From Pseudomonadota bacterium (GTDB taxonomy: Bacteria; Pseudomonadota; Gammaproteobacteria; Burkholderiales; Rhodocyclaceae): 51,216 nucleotides of DNA. The translations under genes and the position numbers were made by a program. The stretch spans positions 1-51,216 of the forward strand of contig JAFEDJ010000062.1 in NCBI GenBank assembly GCA_018241685.1, in the 5' to 3' direction. How positions within the stretch are numbered: the first letter of the stretch is position 1; every line of letters begins with the position of its first letter. Under the pieces are notes generated by a model. The model saw only the letters and a list, made by a program, of their open reading frames with translations. It did not search any database and was not told the origin of the DNA. Positions 25,323 to 34,560 of this stretch are shown here, in pieces.

Positions 25323-28202
25323 ATGCACGACAGCTACGGCCGTTTCGTCAAACCCCGGCTCGCCGGTGTCCTGGAGGCCGTCGGCCTCGATCTGCACTAC
25401 ACCCGAGCCGAGGGCGACTGGCTTTACCACCGTGACGCCGACGGCCGGGAGCGGCGCGTCCTTGATGTACTGGGAGGGTATGGTGCCCTGCTGCTGGGGC
25501 ACAACCATCCCGCCATCGTTGCGGCAGCCAGGGAGATGCTCGAGCGCCAGGTTCCGGTCCATGCACAGTTCTCTCTGAGGGGGCGAAGCGGCGAGCTGGC
25601 CCGCCGCCTCGACCACATCGCCCGGCGCGAAACCGGTGACGACACCGGTTTCATCACCACCTTCGCCAACAGCGGTGCCGAAGCGGTGGAACTGGCCATC
25701 AAGCATGCCGAACTCGAGCGCATGTTGAAGCTGGAAGCCCTGCTGGACAGGATCACCGTCAACATCGAGGCCGTTCGCGATGCCCTGCGTCGCGGTGAGG
25801 CCCGGCTGGATCCGGATCTCTACGAATTCACCGACATGCGCGAGCAGGTCTTCGATGTGCGCAGTTTCGACGATCTGATCGTCGCCCTGATCAATCACAA
25901 CAGTGTCCAACTGGGCAAGCGGCCGGTCTTTCTCGCACTGGAAAAGTCCTTCCACGGCAAGCTGGCGGGCACGGTCCAGCTCACCTACAACAAGAGTTTC
26001 CGCCGTGCCTTCCAGTATTTCGGGCTCAAGGTGCGTTTCGTCGGCATGGACGATGCGGGCGCCCTCGAACGCATCGCGCGGGACGAATACCTGGAGCTGT
26101 TCGACCTGTGCATCGAGGACGGGCGGGTCAGGCTGGTCCGCCAGCCCCTGCCGATCTTCGCGGCTTTCCTGCTGGAGCCCATCCAGGGGGAAGGCGGCAT
26201 TCGGCCGGTCGCCCAGGATTTCGGGCGTGCAGTCCGCCGTTTCTGTAACCAGCAGGACTGCCCGCTGATCCTCGACGAGATTCAGAGCGGCATGGGGCGC
26301 TGCGGCCGGTTCTTCGCCAGCAGCCACATCAACCTGCGCGGCGATTACTACACGCTTTCCAAATCTCTGGGGGGCGGCCTGGCGAAGATCGCGGCGACGC
26401 TGATCCGGCGGGATCGCTATCAGGACGTGTTCGGCCTGATCCACAGTTCCACCTTCGCCGAGGACGATTTTTCGTCCGGCATCGCGCTGGCCGTCCTCGA
26501 CCTGCTGGAGGCGAACGAGGGCGCACTCTACCGCCAGGCAGCCGAACGCGGTGCGCGTCTGCGGGAAATGCTCGACGGCCTGTGGCAGCGCTATCCCGAC
26601 GTGATCCGCGAGGTCCGTGGCCAGGGGCTGTTCCTCGGGCTCGAGTTCCACGGGCTGGGAAGCGCAGCCTCCCAGATCCTGCGCTCCACGGCCCATTCCG
26701 ATTCGCTCGGCTATTTCCTGGCGGGCTATCTGCTGCGCGTGGAGGGCATTCGCCTGGCGCCGACCGGGAGTGCACCGGATGTGTTGCGCCTGGAGCCGTC
26801 CCTGTATATCCAGGATGAATCCATCGAGCAGCTGCGGGCGGCCTTGGAGCGTGTGTGCCTGATCCTCCAGCGGCAGGACGTGCTGCACCTGGTGTTTCCC
26901 CTCACGGATGCGGACCGGCCCACCCCTCGGGACGATATCCGCGACTGCCGCCCGGCGGTGGCGCAGCCCTTTCGGGACGATGCGCCGCTGCACCCGGTCC
27001 GCAAGGTGGCATTCATCAATCACCTGATCAGTCCCGGCTGGCTGCGGCAGGTGGACCCGTCACTGGCCGGGCTGACCGACGGCGAACTGCGCCGCTTTGT
27101 GCAGAAAATGTCTGCCAATCGCAAGAGTGCTCCGTATCCGCCGGTGCGCATCGTCTCGGCATTGGGACGGGCGGTGGATTTCATCCTCTATCCCCTGTGC
27201 GTGGATTCCGAGCAGATGGGGGGCTGGTTGCAGACAGGGCAACTCAAGGACATCCGCAAGGACATCGACGAGCGTATCCGTACGGCGCGGGCCGATGGCT
27301 GCGAGATCGCCGGCCTTGGCATGTACACCTCCATTGTCACCAACAATGGCACTGCGCTGTCCATCCCGGAAATCGGCCTCACCACCGGCAATGCCCTGAC
27401 CATCGCCATGTCCCTGGAGGCCATCCAGTGCAGCATGGCGCAGCAGGGCCTGGCATGGAAGGACGCGTTACCGGCCGTCATCGGTGCGGCCGGCAACATC
27501 GCCTCCACCTATGCGGCCATGCTCGCCGAGCATGCCCCGGGGTTGCTGCTCATCGGCAGCGGCCGGGACGGCGCGCATGCCCGCGTGCTGCAGACCGTGT
27601 ACAACATCTATGACGCAGCCTGGCAGGCGCTGCAGAGCGGGCAGTACGGCCAGCACGGCATCTATGCTCGCCTGGCCGAAGAGCCGTTCATCGGGCAGTG
27701 GCTGCGCGAGGGGGCTCCGGCCAAGGCGTGTGGGAAGCGGATCCACCAGGCGCTGCTCGACCGCTATGGTCAAGACCCGTTCCTGGCGGTCCATTCCGAC
27801 CTCCAAGCGGCTCGGGACTCCCGCATCGTGTTATGTGCCGCCAACGCCCCGGAGCCCTTCATCGGCAGCGAACATCTGGCCCGCGGCGCGCTGGTGTGCG
27901 ACGTTGCCGTGCCCCACAACGTCCTGCCTTCCGCCGTGCGCGAGAGGCCGGATATCACCTACCTGCAAGGCGGCATCGTCGCCACGCCCGACGGCGCGAG
28001 CCTGCATCCGGGGGCGCGGGCCTTCCTCGGCGAAGGACAGCTGTTTGCCTGTATGGCCGAGACCGCAGTGCTCGGGCTGGCCGGGCTCTGTGGCCACTAT
28101 TCCCACGGTCCTGTCAGCCCGCGGCAGGTACGGGAGATCGCCGCGCTGGCCAGACTCCACGGGTTCCGCCTCGCCGATCTGAAGCGCGGCAATTCCCTTT
28201 GA
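25323..28202 (+). CDS. Fusion of class III aminotransferase and long-chain acyl-ACP reductase
   Basis: 959 residues (ATG 25311 is an alternative start). Residues about 1-500 are a PLP class III aminotransferase: TTFANSGAEAVELAIKHAEL, FLLEPIQGEGGIRP, LILDEIQSGMGRCGRFF and the PLP lysine Lys347 in YTLSKSLGGG; about 60 extra residues (about 130-190) interrupt the normal fold. Residues about 560-945 match cyanobacterial acyl-ACP reductase: GLGMYTSIVTNNG, TTGNALTIAMSLEAI, an NADPH loop GAAGNIAST and Cys910 in LFACMAET, at the place of the catalytic cysteine. Expected sequence of events: acyl-ACP is reduced to the aldehyde by the C-terminal half and transaminated to a primary amine by the N-terminal half. 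TamH of tambjamine biosynthesis is a known bifunctional reductase-aminotransferase, but its reductase family should be compared. Confidence 0.85.
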   Translation: MHDSYGRFVKPRLAGVLEAVGLDLHYTRAEGDWLYHRDADGRERRVLDVLGGYGALLLGHNHPAIVAAAREMLERQVPVHAQFSLRGRSGELARRLDHIARRETGDDTGFITTFANSGAEAVELAIKHAELERMLKLEALLDRITVNIEAVRDALRRGEARLDPDLYEFTDMREQVFDVRSFDDLIVALINHNSVQLGKRPVFLALEKSFHGKLAGTVQLTYNKSFRRAFQYFGLKVRFVGMDDAGALERIARDEYLELFDLCIEDGRVRLVRQPLPIFAAFLLEPIQGEGGIRPVAQDFGRAVRRFCNQQDCPLILDEIQSGMGRCGRFFASSHINLRGDYYTLSKSLGGGLAKIAATLIRRDRYQDVFGLIHSSTFAEDDFSSGIALAVLDLLEANEGALYRQAAERGARLREMLDGLWQRYPDVIREVRGQGLFLGLEFHGLGSAASQILRSTAHSDSLGYFLAGYLLRVEGIRLAPTGSAPDVLRLEPSLYIQDESIEQLRAALERVCLILQRQDVLHLVFPLTDADRPTPRDDIRDCRPAVAQPFRDDAPLHPVRKVAFINHLISPGWLRQVDPSLAGLTDGELRRFVQKMSANRKSAPYPPVRIVSALGRAVDFILYPLCVDSEQMGGWLQTGQLKDIRKDIDERIRTARADGCEIAGLGMYTSIVTNNGTALSIPEIGLTTGNALTIAMSLEAIQCSMAQQGLAWKDALPAVIGAAGNIASTYAAMLAEHAPGLLLIGSGRDGAHARVLQTVYNIYDAAWQALQSGQYGQHGIYARLAEEPFIGQWLREGAPAKACGKRIHQALLDRYGQDPFLAVHSDLQAARDSRIVLCAANAPEPFIGSEHLARGALVCDVAVPHNVLPSAVRERPDITYLQGGIVATPDGASLHPGARAFLGEGQLFACMAETAVLGLAGLCGHYSHGPVSPRQVREIAALARLHGFRLADLKRGNSL

Positions 28203-28231
28203 ACATCCCTGCACAACGAGGAAGGTCTTTC

Positions 28232-29035
28232 ATGCCTGTTTCCGGCCCCGATGTCTCTGACAATGCGCTCGACACCCTGGCGCCCAGCCGGCAGCTCGCT
28301 GGCCAGATCGCCCTGGTGACCGGTGCCAGCCGTGGCATCGGCCGCGCCATCGCCTTGCGTCTGGCTGCCGAAGGCGCCCATGTGGCACTCCATTACCGCC
28401 GCGATCCTGCATTGGCGGAGGGCCTGGCCGCCGAGATTCGCGCGGACGGCGGCCAGGCCAGCCTTTACCGGGCCGATCTGGCGGGTCCGGAGGGCGTCGA
28501 GGAGCTGGCGGAAGCTTTCGGCCGGGATTTCGAACACCTGCACATCCTGGTCAATAACGCCGGCATCACCCGCGACAAGCTGCTCCTGATGATGGACGAC
28601 GAGGATCTGCAGCACGTTGTCGCCACCAACCTGCTGGCCCCGATGCGCATGCTGCGCGCGTTTGCCGGGCTGATGCTGCGCCAGCGCTACGGGCGCATCG
28701 TCAATATCTCGTCGTCGGCGGCGAGCAAGCCGGGACGCGGACAGTCCAACTATGCGGCGGCCAAGGGTGGCCTGGAAGCCTTCACCAAAGCCATGGCCGT
28801 AGAGCTGGCGCCGAAGGGCATCCTCGTGAATGCGGTCGCGCCGGGGGTCATCGAAACCGAGATGTCGGCGCAGATCCGGGCGTTGGGGGAGGGGGAAATT
28901 CTGTCCCGCCTGCTCCTCAAGCGCTACGCGACGCCCGTCGAAGTGGCCGATGCGGTGCTCTACCTGGCCAGTCCGCGCAACCGCTACGTCACCGGCGAGA
29001 TCCTGCATCTCGACGGCGGCTTGAAGATGGCCTGA
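28232..29035 (+). CDS. FabG-like 3-oxoacyl-ACP reductase
   Basis: 267 residues; GAGGAAGG precedes the ATG. Classical short-chain dehydrogenase: cofactor loop TGASRGIGRAIA, LVNNAGITRDKLL (the FabG-type NNAGITRD), catalytic Ser in NISSSAASKPG, Tyr and Lys in NYAAAKGG, and the C-terminal YVTGEILHLDGGLKMA. A basic HYRRD segment after the second strand suggests NADPH. There is an N-terminal extension of about 22 residues compared with FabG. It should reduce 3-oxoacyl chains made by the operon's ketosynthases. It is followed by a second short-chain reductase after 3 bp. Confidence 0.88.
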   Translation: MPVSGPDVSDNALDTLAPSRQLAGQIALVTGASRGIGRAIALRLAAEGAHVALHYRRDPALAEGLAAEIRADGGQASLYRADLAGPEGVEELAEAFGRDFEHLHILVNNAGITRDKLLLMMDDEDLQHVVATNLLAPMRMLRAFAGLMLRQRYGRIVNISSSAASKPGRGQSNYAAAKGGLEAFTKAMAVELAPKGILVNAVAPGVIETEMSAQIRALGEGEILSRLLLKRYATPVEVADAVLYLASPRNRYVTGEILHLDGGLKMA

Positions 29036-29038
29036 GCC

Positions 29039-29806
29039 ATGCCGGCCGAAACACGTCATGCGCTGATCACCGGCGCAGCCCTGGGGATTGGCGCGGCCGT
29101 TGCAAGGCGGCTGGCGGACGATGGTTGGGCGCTGCTGCTCCTCGACCGCAATGGCGATGCCCTCGCTGCGCTGGCCGATGAATGCCGGACCCGTGGCGCC
29201 CGTGCCACGGCCCTGTGCGCCGAGCTGGGGCCGGGCGAACACTGGTTGCCCCCGCTGAAAGCGGCTCTAGGAACGTTCGGCTACCTGGATCTGCTGGTCA
29301 ATAACGCCGGTGTGGCCGATGAGAACGAGCCCGACGACGTCGCGGCGTGGCAGCGCGTCATGGCTATCAATCTCGACGCGCCCTTCCGTCTCAGCGCCGT
29401 TTGCCTGCTGTATCTGCGGGACGGGGGGCGGATCGTCAACGTTGCTTCCGTCCTGGCCCGGGCCGGCAAGATCCGCAATACCGCCTACTGCGCCTCCAAG
29501 CACGGCTTGCTGGGCTACACCAAGGCGCTGGCATTGGATTTGGCTCCACGGGGCATTACAGTCAATGCAGTCCTGCCGGGCTGGGTGGACACCCCGATGT
29601 TGCTGCGGGAGCTCGGTGCCCAGGCGGCCGCCGTCGGTACCCCTGTTGCACAGGTGCTGCGCAATGCGCGTCGGCAGATCCCGCTGAAACGCTTCGTGCA
29701 GGCGGAAGAGGTCGCCAACCTGGTTCATTACCTCGCGAGTCCAGCCGCCGCTGGCATCACAGCCCAGGGGCTCGTGGTGGACGGAGGCTACACATGCGGC
29801 ATGTAG
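29039..29806 (+). CDS. Short-chain dehydrogenase/reductase
   Basis: 255 residues. Motifs: ITGAALGIGAAVARRL, LLVNNAGVADENEPDD, NVASVLARAGKIRNTAYCAS with catalytic Ser, Tyr and Lys (YCASK), and a C-terminal ITAQGLVVDGGYTCGM. The acidic LLLDRNGD after the second strand points to NAD(H) preference, different from the FabG-like neighbour. It may be a second ketoreductase, an alcohol/ketone oxidoreductase acting on the finished chain, or a recycling enzyme; the sequence does not decide. Its 3' end overlaps the following membrane-protein gene by 13 bp. Confidence 0.82.
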   Translation: MPAETRHALITGAALGIGAAVARRLADDGWALLLLDRNGDALAALADECRTRGARATALCAELGPGEHWLPPLKAALGTFGYLDLLVNNAGVADENEPDDVAAWQRVMAINLDAPFRLSAVCLLYLRDGGRIVNVASVLARAGKIRNTAYCASKHGLLGYTKALALDLAPRGITVNAVLPGWVDTPMLLRELGAQAAAVGTPVAQVLRNARRQIPLKRFVQAEEVANLVHYLASPAAAGITAQGLVVDGGYTCGM

Positions 29807-31047
29807 CCGGGGCTTTACTGGTGGCCGCGGTGAGTGGCTGTCCCTGCGCGGCCCTGGCGGTGGACGGTTCCGTGGCGGCGATCTGGGGGAGAGGGCTGTC
29901 TCAGGGGCCCGACTTCGAGCGGGGTGTGCAGTTGCAGCTACGCCATAGCGCCGAGTTCGACGATGCAACCCAGGTCAAGGCTGAAGGGCGCTTGCGTCGC
30001 AACGCGGCGGCCTGCTCCGGCCGCCTGGAACCCGACAGCTGCGACGCTTACCGGGAGACCTTCGACTGGCGCGAACTCTACCTCGCCAGGAGAGCCGGCG
30101 ACTGGCAGATCTCCGCCGGCCTGCAGCAGGTGGTATGGGGACGGGCCGATGCACTGAGGGTCTTCGACCTGGTCAATCCGCTGGACCTGCGGGACTACGT
30201 CCTGCCCGATCTGAACGACTATCGCATCGCGGTCCCCATGCTGCGGGCGCTCGGGCCGGTGGGGGAGTGGACCCTCGAGGCGCTCTACCTGCCCGGCTTC
30301 AGGGCCAACCGTTACGCGGCGGCCGGCTCGCCTTTCGACATGGGAATCCGCCAGCGTTTCGCCGCTGCCGGTATCGACATGCTGGCTGAGCGTCGTCCGG
30401 CGCAGTCGCTCGGCAACGGTGAACTGGGCGCCCTGCTGTCCACCACCCACGGTGCGGTGGACCTGAGCCTGCTGGCCTTTTCCACCTGGAACGACGACCC
30501 GGTGTATCGCTGGGACAGTACCGCCAGCGGTGCGCCAGCGGTGCGCCCCGAGTTTCAGCGCCAGCACCTGTTTGGCGGGAGTGCGGCAGCTGCCCTGGAC
30601 GGCGGCTGGGTCGTGCGCGGCGAGGCAACCTGGTCGCCGGATGCCCCCTATAGCCGTCTGCTCGGCGACGGCACGACCCGGGCTGCGACCCTGACCGGTC
30701 TGTTGGGGCTCGACTACAGCTGGCGTGACTGGATGTTCACGGCCCAGCTCTCGGATCGCGCCATCGCCGGATGGCAGGCCGATTTCACAACGCCCCGCCG
30801 GGCGGCCATCGCAACCCTGTCGGCCACTGGGACGAGCCTGTCGGGCCGCCTGGCCACCCGCTTCGCGCTGTCGTGGATGCCGCAGAACGGCGACGGCAGC
30901 TGGGTTCAGCTGCGCGGGAGCTACAAGCTGACCGATCTGTGGGTGGCTGAGGCCGAGGTCGATCTGCTCGATGGTGGAACGAACGGCTATTTCGGCCAGT
31001 TCCGCGAGCGGGATCGTCTGCTGCTCGGGCTGCGCCGCCTGTTCTGA
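29794..31047 (+). CDS. Outer-membrane beta-barrel protein, DUF1302-related
   Basis: 417 residues; ATG 29794 with GGAGG 6 nt upstream. Signal peptide about residues 1-22 (MRHVAGALLVAAVSGCPCAALA). The mature protein is beta-rich and ends in LGLRRLF with a terminal Phe. The segment WRELYLARRAGDWQISAGLQ followed by QVVWGRADALRVFDLVNP corresponds to the hallmark of DUF1302 proteins, and the DUF1302 gene at 47561 has the matching KQQIVWGESDFFHAMDVV. It probably forms the outer-membrane end of the export set with the two following genes. Cys15 and Cys17 in the signal region do not form a clear lipobox. Confidence 0.78.
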   Translation: MRHVAGALLVAAVSGCPCAALAVDGSVAAIWGRGLSQGPDFERGVQLQLRHSAEFDDATQVKAEGRLRRNAAACSGRLEPDSCDAYRETFDWRELYLARRAGDWQISAGLQQVVWGRADALRVFDLVNPLDLRDYVLPDLNDYRIAVPMLRALGPVGEWTLEALYLPGFRANRYAAAGSPFDMGIRQRFAAAGIDMLAERRPAQSLGNGELGALLSTTHGAVDLSLLAFSTWNDDPVYRWDSTASGAPAVRPEFQRQHLFGGSAAAALDGGWVVRGEATWSPDAPYSRLLGDGTTRAATLTGLLGLDYSWRDWMFTAQLSDRAIAGWQADFTTPRRAAIATLSATGTSLSGRLATRFALSWMPQNGDGSWVQLRGSYKLTDLWVAEAEVDLLDGGTNGYFGQFRERDRLLLGLRRLF

Positions 31048-31083
31048 ATATTCCACAACCTCGAATCCAATGAAGGAGAACGC

Positions 31084-31911
31084 ATGAAGCTGGCGAGACT
31101 GTTGCTGAGCGCCATATGGATGTCATGCCTGGTGGCTGCGGCGCCGGCCATGGGCGCCCCCCCGGACGCGGACGGCATCCTCGGGCGGGTGCGCGACCGC
31201 AACGACGGTGATGATGTGTATTCCGACCTGAAGCTGGTCCTCATCGACGAAAAGGGTGGCACCCGTGTCCGTGAGCTGCTCTATCTGCAGCGCGACTACG
31301 GCAGGGATGAAAAGCTGACGCTGTATTTCACGGAGCCCTCCGATGTGAAGGGCGTGGCTTTCCAGAGCGTGACCTACGACGAGAAGCTCGGAAAGGACGA
31401 CGACCAATGGATCTACCTGCCCGCATTCCGGCAGATCCGGCGTATCGCCTCCGCCGACAAGCGAGGCAGCTTCATGGGCAGCGAGTACGCCTACATCGAC
31501 ATGGAGAAGCTGCGCGTGGCGGACTACAGGCAGAAGCTGGTCGGCGAAGAAGTCGTTCTGGGCCAGCCTTGCTGGGTGATCGAGCGCATTCCGGTGAGTG
31601 AGGAGGTGATCAACCGGACCGGCTACCACAAGACGGTGGTTTGGGTGGAGAAGGCCCACGACATTGTCCTCAAGCAGACCTACTACGACGCCAAGGGCGT
31701 CCAGTTCAAGGTCATGACAGTCAAGAAGCTGGAGAAGATCCAGGACATCTGGACCGTGATGGAGAGCCACATGCAGGATCTGGTGAGTCGCAAGGCCTCC
31801 AGCCTGATCTTCAGCAACGTGCGCTACAACGTGAGCCTGGCGGACAAGCTGTTCCGCCAAACCATCATGAAGACGGGAGTGGGCAATGCAGACCTACCTG
31901 CGCTTCGTTGA
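31084..31911 (+). CDS. Periplasmic LolA-like outer-membrane lipoprotein-sorting protein
   Basis: 275 residues with a signal peptide (about 1-24, ending PAMGA). The mature part matches the COG-type outer membrane lipoprotein-sorting proteins: YSDLKLVLIDEKGGTRVREL, EKLTLYFTEPSDVKGVAF, DQWIYLPAFRQIRRIASADK, GSFMGSEYAYIDM, and a WVIERIP strand. Such LolA-fold proteins carry hydrophobic molecules across the periplasm and are regularly paired with RND/MMPL permeases. The WIYLPAFRQIRRI segment also resembles the DUF1329 protein at 49134. The RND gene starts 26 bp before the stop of this one, so the two are coupled. Confidence 0.85.
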   Translation: MKLARLLLSAIWMSCLVAAAPAMGAPPDADGILGRVRDRNDGDDVYSDLKLVLIDEKGGTRVRELLYLQRDYGRDEKLTLYFTEPSDVKGVAFQSVTYDEKLGKDDDQWIYLPAFRQIRRIASADKRGSFMGSEYAYIDMEKLRVADYRQKLVGEEVVLGQPCWVIERIPVSEEVINRTGYHKTVVWVEKAHDIVLKQTYYDAKGVQFKVMTVKKLEKIQDIWTVMESHMQDLVSRKASSLIFSNVRYNVSLADKLFRQTIMKTGVGNADLPALR

Positions 31912-34495
31912 GCGCTTCGCGCTCCCTATCCTCGTCGGCCTGCTGGCGATCACGCTCTTTTTCGTCAGCCGGCTGCCGGAGCTGACCGCCGACAGCAATC
32001 CCTACCTGCTGCCCGAGAACCATCCAGCGCGCAAGACCATCCTCGACATGCGCAAGGAGTTCACCGGCACCTTCGACGCGGCGCTGATCGGTATCCACAA
32101 TCCGGCGGGCGTCTTCAACAGGGAAACGTTGGACGCGGTCTATGACATGACGGCCGCGGCACGTCGCATCATCCTGGCGACGGACGACGATCGCCAGCGC
32201 CTCGCAGAACTCGGGGCGCGTTTCGGCAAGCAGTCGCCGGCCTGGGCGCGGGCGGTGGAGGATGTGCTTGCCGACGGTCTGACCCAGAACGACTATGCCG
32301 AGGCCGAGAAGCTCGCCCCCCTCGCGGAGTCCCTGCCGCTGTCCCAGGCGGAGCGCGACTTCATAGCCTTCCTGCCGAGCCGCCTCAATCCGGTGAAGGA
32401 GCTGGCGGGCATGGCCGCCACCGAGAACATCGTGGCGCGCGACGGCGTGCTGGTAGTGCGTAACGCCATTCCCGACAAGCGGACCGATCCGGAGATCATC
32501 CGGCGGGAGGTCATGGGCAACCGCATGATGGTCAAGGGCGTCGTGTCCGGCGACGAAACGGTCGCCCTGATCGCTGTCGAGCTGTACCTGAAGCAGGAGG
32601 ATGCGGAGGGGCAACTGCGCGCTTACGAGGCCTTCCGGAGCATCGTGGCCGACTACGAAAAGGCGCATCCGGCCTTCACCAAGGCCAACCAGACCTATAT
32701 CGCCGGGGTGCCAATCTTCATCGCGGAGCAGAAGAAGCTCATCGACCGGGACATGGAGACGCTGTTCCCCGTCGTGATCCTGGTGGTCCTGGTGATTCTC
32801 GTACTGTTCTTCCGGCGCACTATGGGTGTTTTCCTGCCGCTCGCCAACGTAGTGCTGGCCGCCATCTGGACCCTTGGGCTGATGGCCATCAACCGCGCGC
32901 CGCTGGACCTCATTACCAGCGCCTTGCCGGTGTTCCTCGTCACCATCTGCGGTGCCGATGCAATTCACATGATGAACGAGTACTACACCCAGCGTGCCGA
33001 GGGGCACCCGGTGAAGGAGGCGGTACGACGTGCGATGCGCGAGATGGTGTCGCCGGTGATCCTCACTACCTTGACCACCATGGCGGGCTTCCTGTTCTCG
33101 ACTGCAACCAATATCTCCAGCATCCAGTCTTTCGGCATCTACATGGCCATCGGCCTCGTCTTCGCCCAGTTGATTGCACTGCTGCTGGTGCCGGCCTGGA
33201 TCAATCTCTTCGGCGAAGGGCGGCGCAAGGGAACGCAGGGGGCCAGTACGCCGGAAACCGTCCATCACGAATGGTTGGGCAACGGCCTCGTCGCCGCCTT
33301 CCGGAAAGTCATCGCCCACCGTGTGGGCTTCGGCAGCGCCTTTGCGTTGATTCTTGTCCTGGCGGCCTATTCCGCCAGCCAGATCCATGTGGAAGATGCA
33401 GGCTCCAGTTATTTCGCGCCCAGCAACCCCTTCCGGCAGGCCGACGATTTCGTGAACAGCCATGTGGCAGGTACCAGTCCAGGCTGGGTTTCGGTGGCTA
33501 CCGGCCGGCCCGGTGGCGTGCTCAAGCTTGAAACCGTGCGTTTCATCGAAGCACTGGACGATTTCTTGGAGAGCCAGCCCAACGTCACCTATACCTACTC
33601 CTTGCCCAAGTACGTGAAGCGGATGAACCTCGTGCTGAACGACATGGACCCGGCCTATGATCGCCTGCCGAACGAATGGGAGAACATCCGCAGCACCGAT
33701 CCGGAAACCGGAAAGGCTGTGGTCGACAAGGTGAGCGGCGACGAGCTGGTGGCCCAGTCGGTCCTGATGTACGAGAACGGCGGCGGTTCGGATCTGACCA
33801 ACGTGCTGAACAGCGACTTCTCGAAGGCCATCTCGATGTTCACCATGAACACCACGCGCGCCTCCGAGTACCAGCAAATGCTCAAGGCGCTGGATGCATG
33901 GCTGGCGAGCAATACGCCGGCCGGCGTGGAGGTCAGGGTCGGCGGCAGCCCTGTGATCTGGACCGGCGTGCTGCAGGAGATCATTCAGGGGCAGCTGACC
34001 AGCTTCCTGCTGGCGCTGTCGGCGGTTACGCTGGTTCTGGTCCTGTGGCTCCGCTCGATCAGTCAGGGAATCCTGGCCGCCTTGCCACTTGCCACGACCA
34101 TGGTGTGCTATTACGGCTTGATGACGGCGCTGGGGATCGACCTGAATATCGGCACCGCCATCATTTCCTTCCTGGTAGTGGGGATCGTGGATTATTCGGT
34201 GCACTACCTGCACCGCATCCAGTCGGCGCGCGCCCAGGGCATGGAGCTGGACGCGGCGCTGCTGCACGCGATCCGCCATTCGGGGCGGTCCATCATCTTC
34301 AACGTGCTGGTGTTTTCCCTGGGTTTCTTGACCCTGCTCCTGTCGGAATTCACCCCCATCGTCCACCTGGGCGCCCTGGTGGCCCTCGCGCTGTCGATCA
34401 GCGGCTGCCTGTCACTGTTCCTCATCACGCTGTTGGCCCCGGTATTCCTCCGCGGGGCTAGGGGGGCGGCGGACGAGGCGGTCAGCATGCGCTGA
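31886..34495 (+). CDS. RND/MMPL-family permease
   Basis: 869 residues. Two repeats, each with a first membrane helix, a large periplasmic loop and a five-helix bundle: first helix at about residues 10-30 (ALPILVGLLAITLFFVSRL), bundle at about 295-430 (LFPVVILVVLVILVLFF, then LPVFLVTICGADAIHMMNEY), second half starting near residue 475 and bundle at about 700-860 (LLALSAVTLVLVLWL, FLVVGIVDYSVHYLHRI). The Asp residues in ICGADAIH and GIVDYSVH are in the proton-relay position of MMPL proteins. It likely extracts a hydrophobic product from the inner membrane and hands it to the LolA-like protein. It is last in the operon, ahead of a terminator. Confidence 0.88.
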   Translation: MQTYLRFVERFALPILVGLLAITLFFVSRLPELTADSNPYLLPENHPARKTILDMRKEFTGTFDAALIGIHNPAGVFNRETLDAVYDMTAAARRIILATDDDRQRLAELGARFGKQSPAWARAVEDVLADGLTQNDYAEAEKLAPLAESLPLSQAERDFIAFLPSRLNPVKELAGMAATENIVARDGVLVVRNAIPDKRTDPEIIRREVMGNRMMVKGVVSGDETVALIAVELYLKQEDAEGQLRAYEAFRSIVADYEKAHPAFTKANQTYIAGVPIFIAEQKKLIDRDMETLFPVVILVVLVILVLFFRRTMGVFLPLANVVLAAIWTLGLMAINRAPLDLITSALPVFLVTICGADAIHMMNEYYTQRAEGHPVKEAVRRAMREMVSPVILTTLTTMAGFLFSTATNISSIQSFGIYMAIGLVFAQLIALLLVPAWINLFGEGRRKGTQGASTPETVHHEWLGNGLVAAFRKVIAHRVGFGSAFALILVLAAYSASQIHVEDAGSSYFAPSNPFRQADDFVNSHVAGTSPGWVSVATGRPGGVLKLETVRFIEALDDFLESQPNVTYTYSLPKYVKRMNLVLNDMDPAYDRLPNEWENIRSTDPETGKAVVDKVSGDELVAQSVLMYENGGGSDLTNVLNSDFSKAISMFTMNTTRASEYQQMLKALDAWLASNTPAGVEVRVGGSPVIWTGVLQEIIQGQLTSFLLALSAVTLVLVLWLRSISQGILAALPLATTMVCYYGLMTALGIDLNIGTAIISFLVVGIVDYSVHYLHRIQSARAQGMELDAALLHAIRHSGRSIIFNVLVFSLGFLTLLLSEFTPIVHLGALVALALSISGCLSLFLITLLAPVFLRGARGAADEAVSMR

Positions 34496-34560
34496 GGCAG
34501 CACATTCAAGCAATGCGGCATGCCTGCCGCTGAGCACCGCTGAATCGCGGTGCGATCCGG

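Noticed and set aside
19750..34495. Annotation as a standard aryl-polyene cluster
   Set aside because: It lacks the ammonia lyase, dehydratases, acyltransferase/glycosyltransferase and thioesterase of such clusters, and it contains an amine-forming reductive release enzyme.
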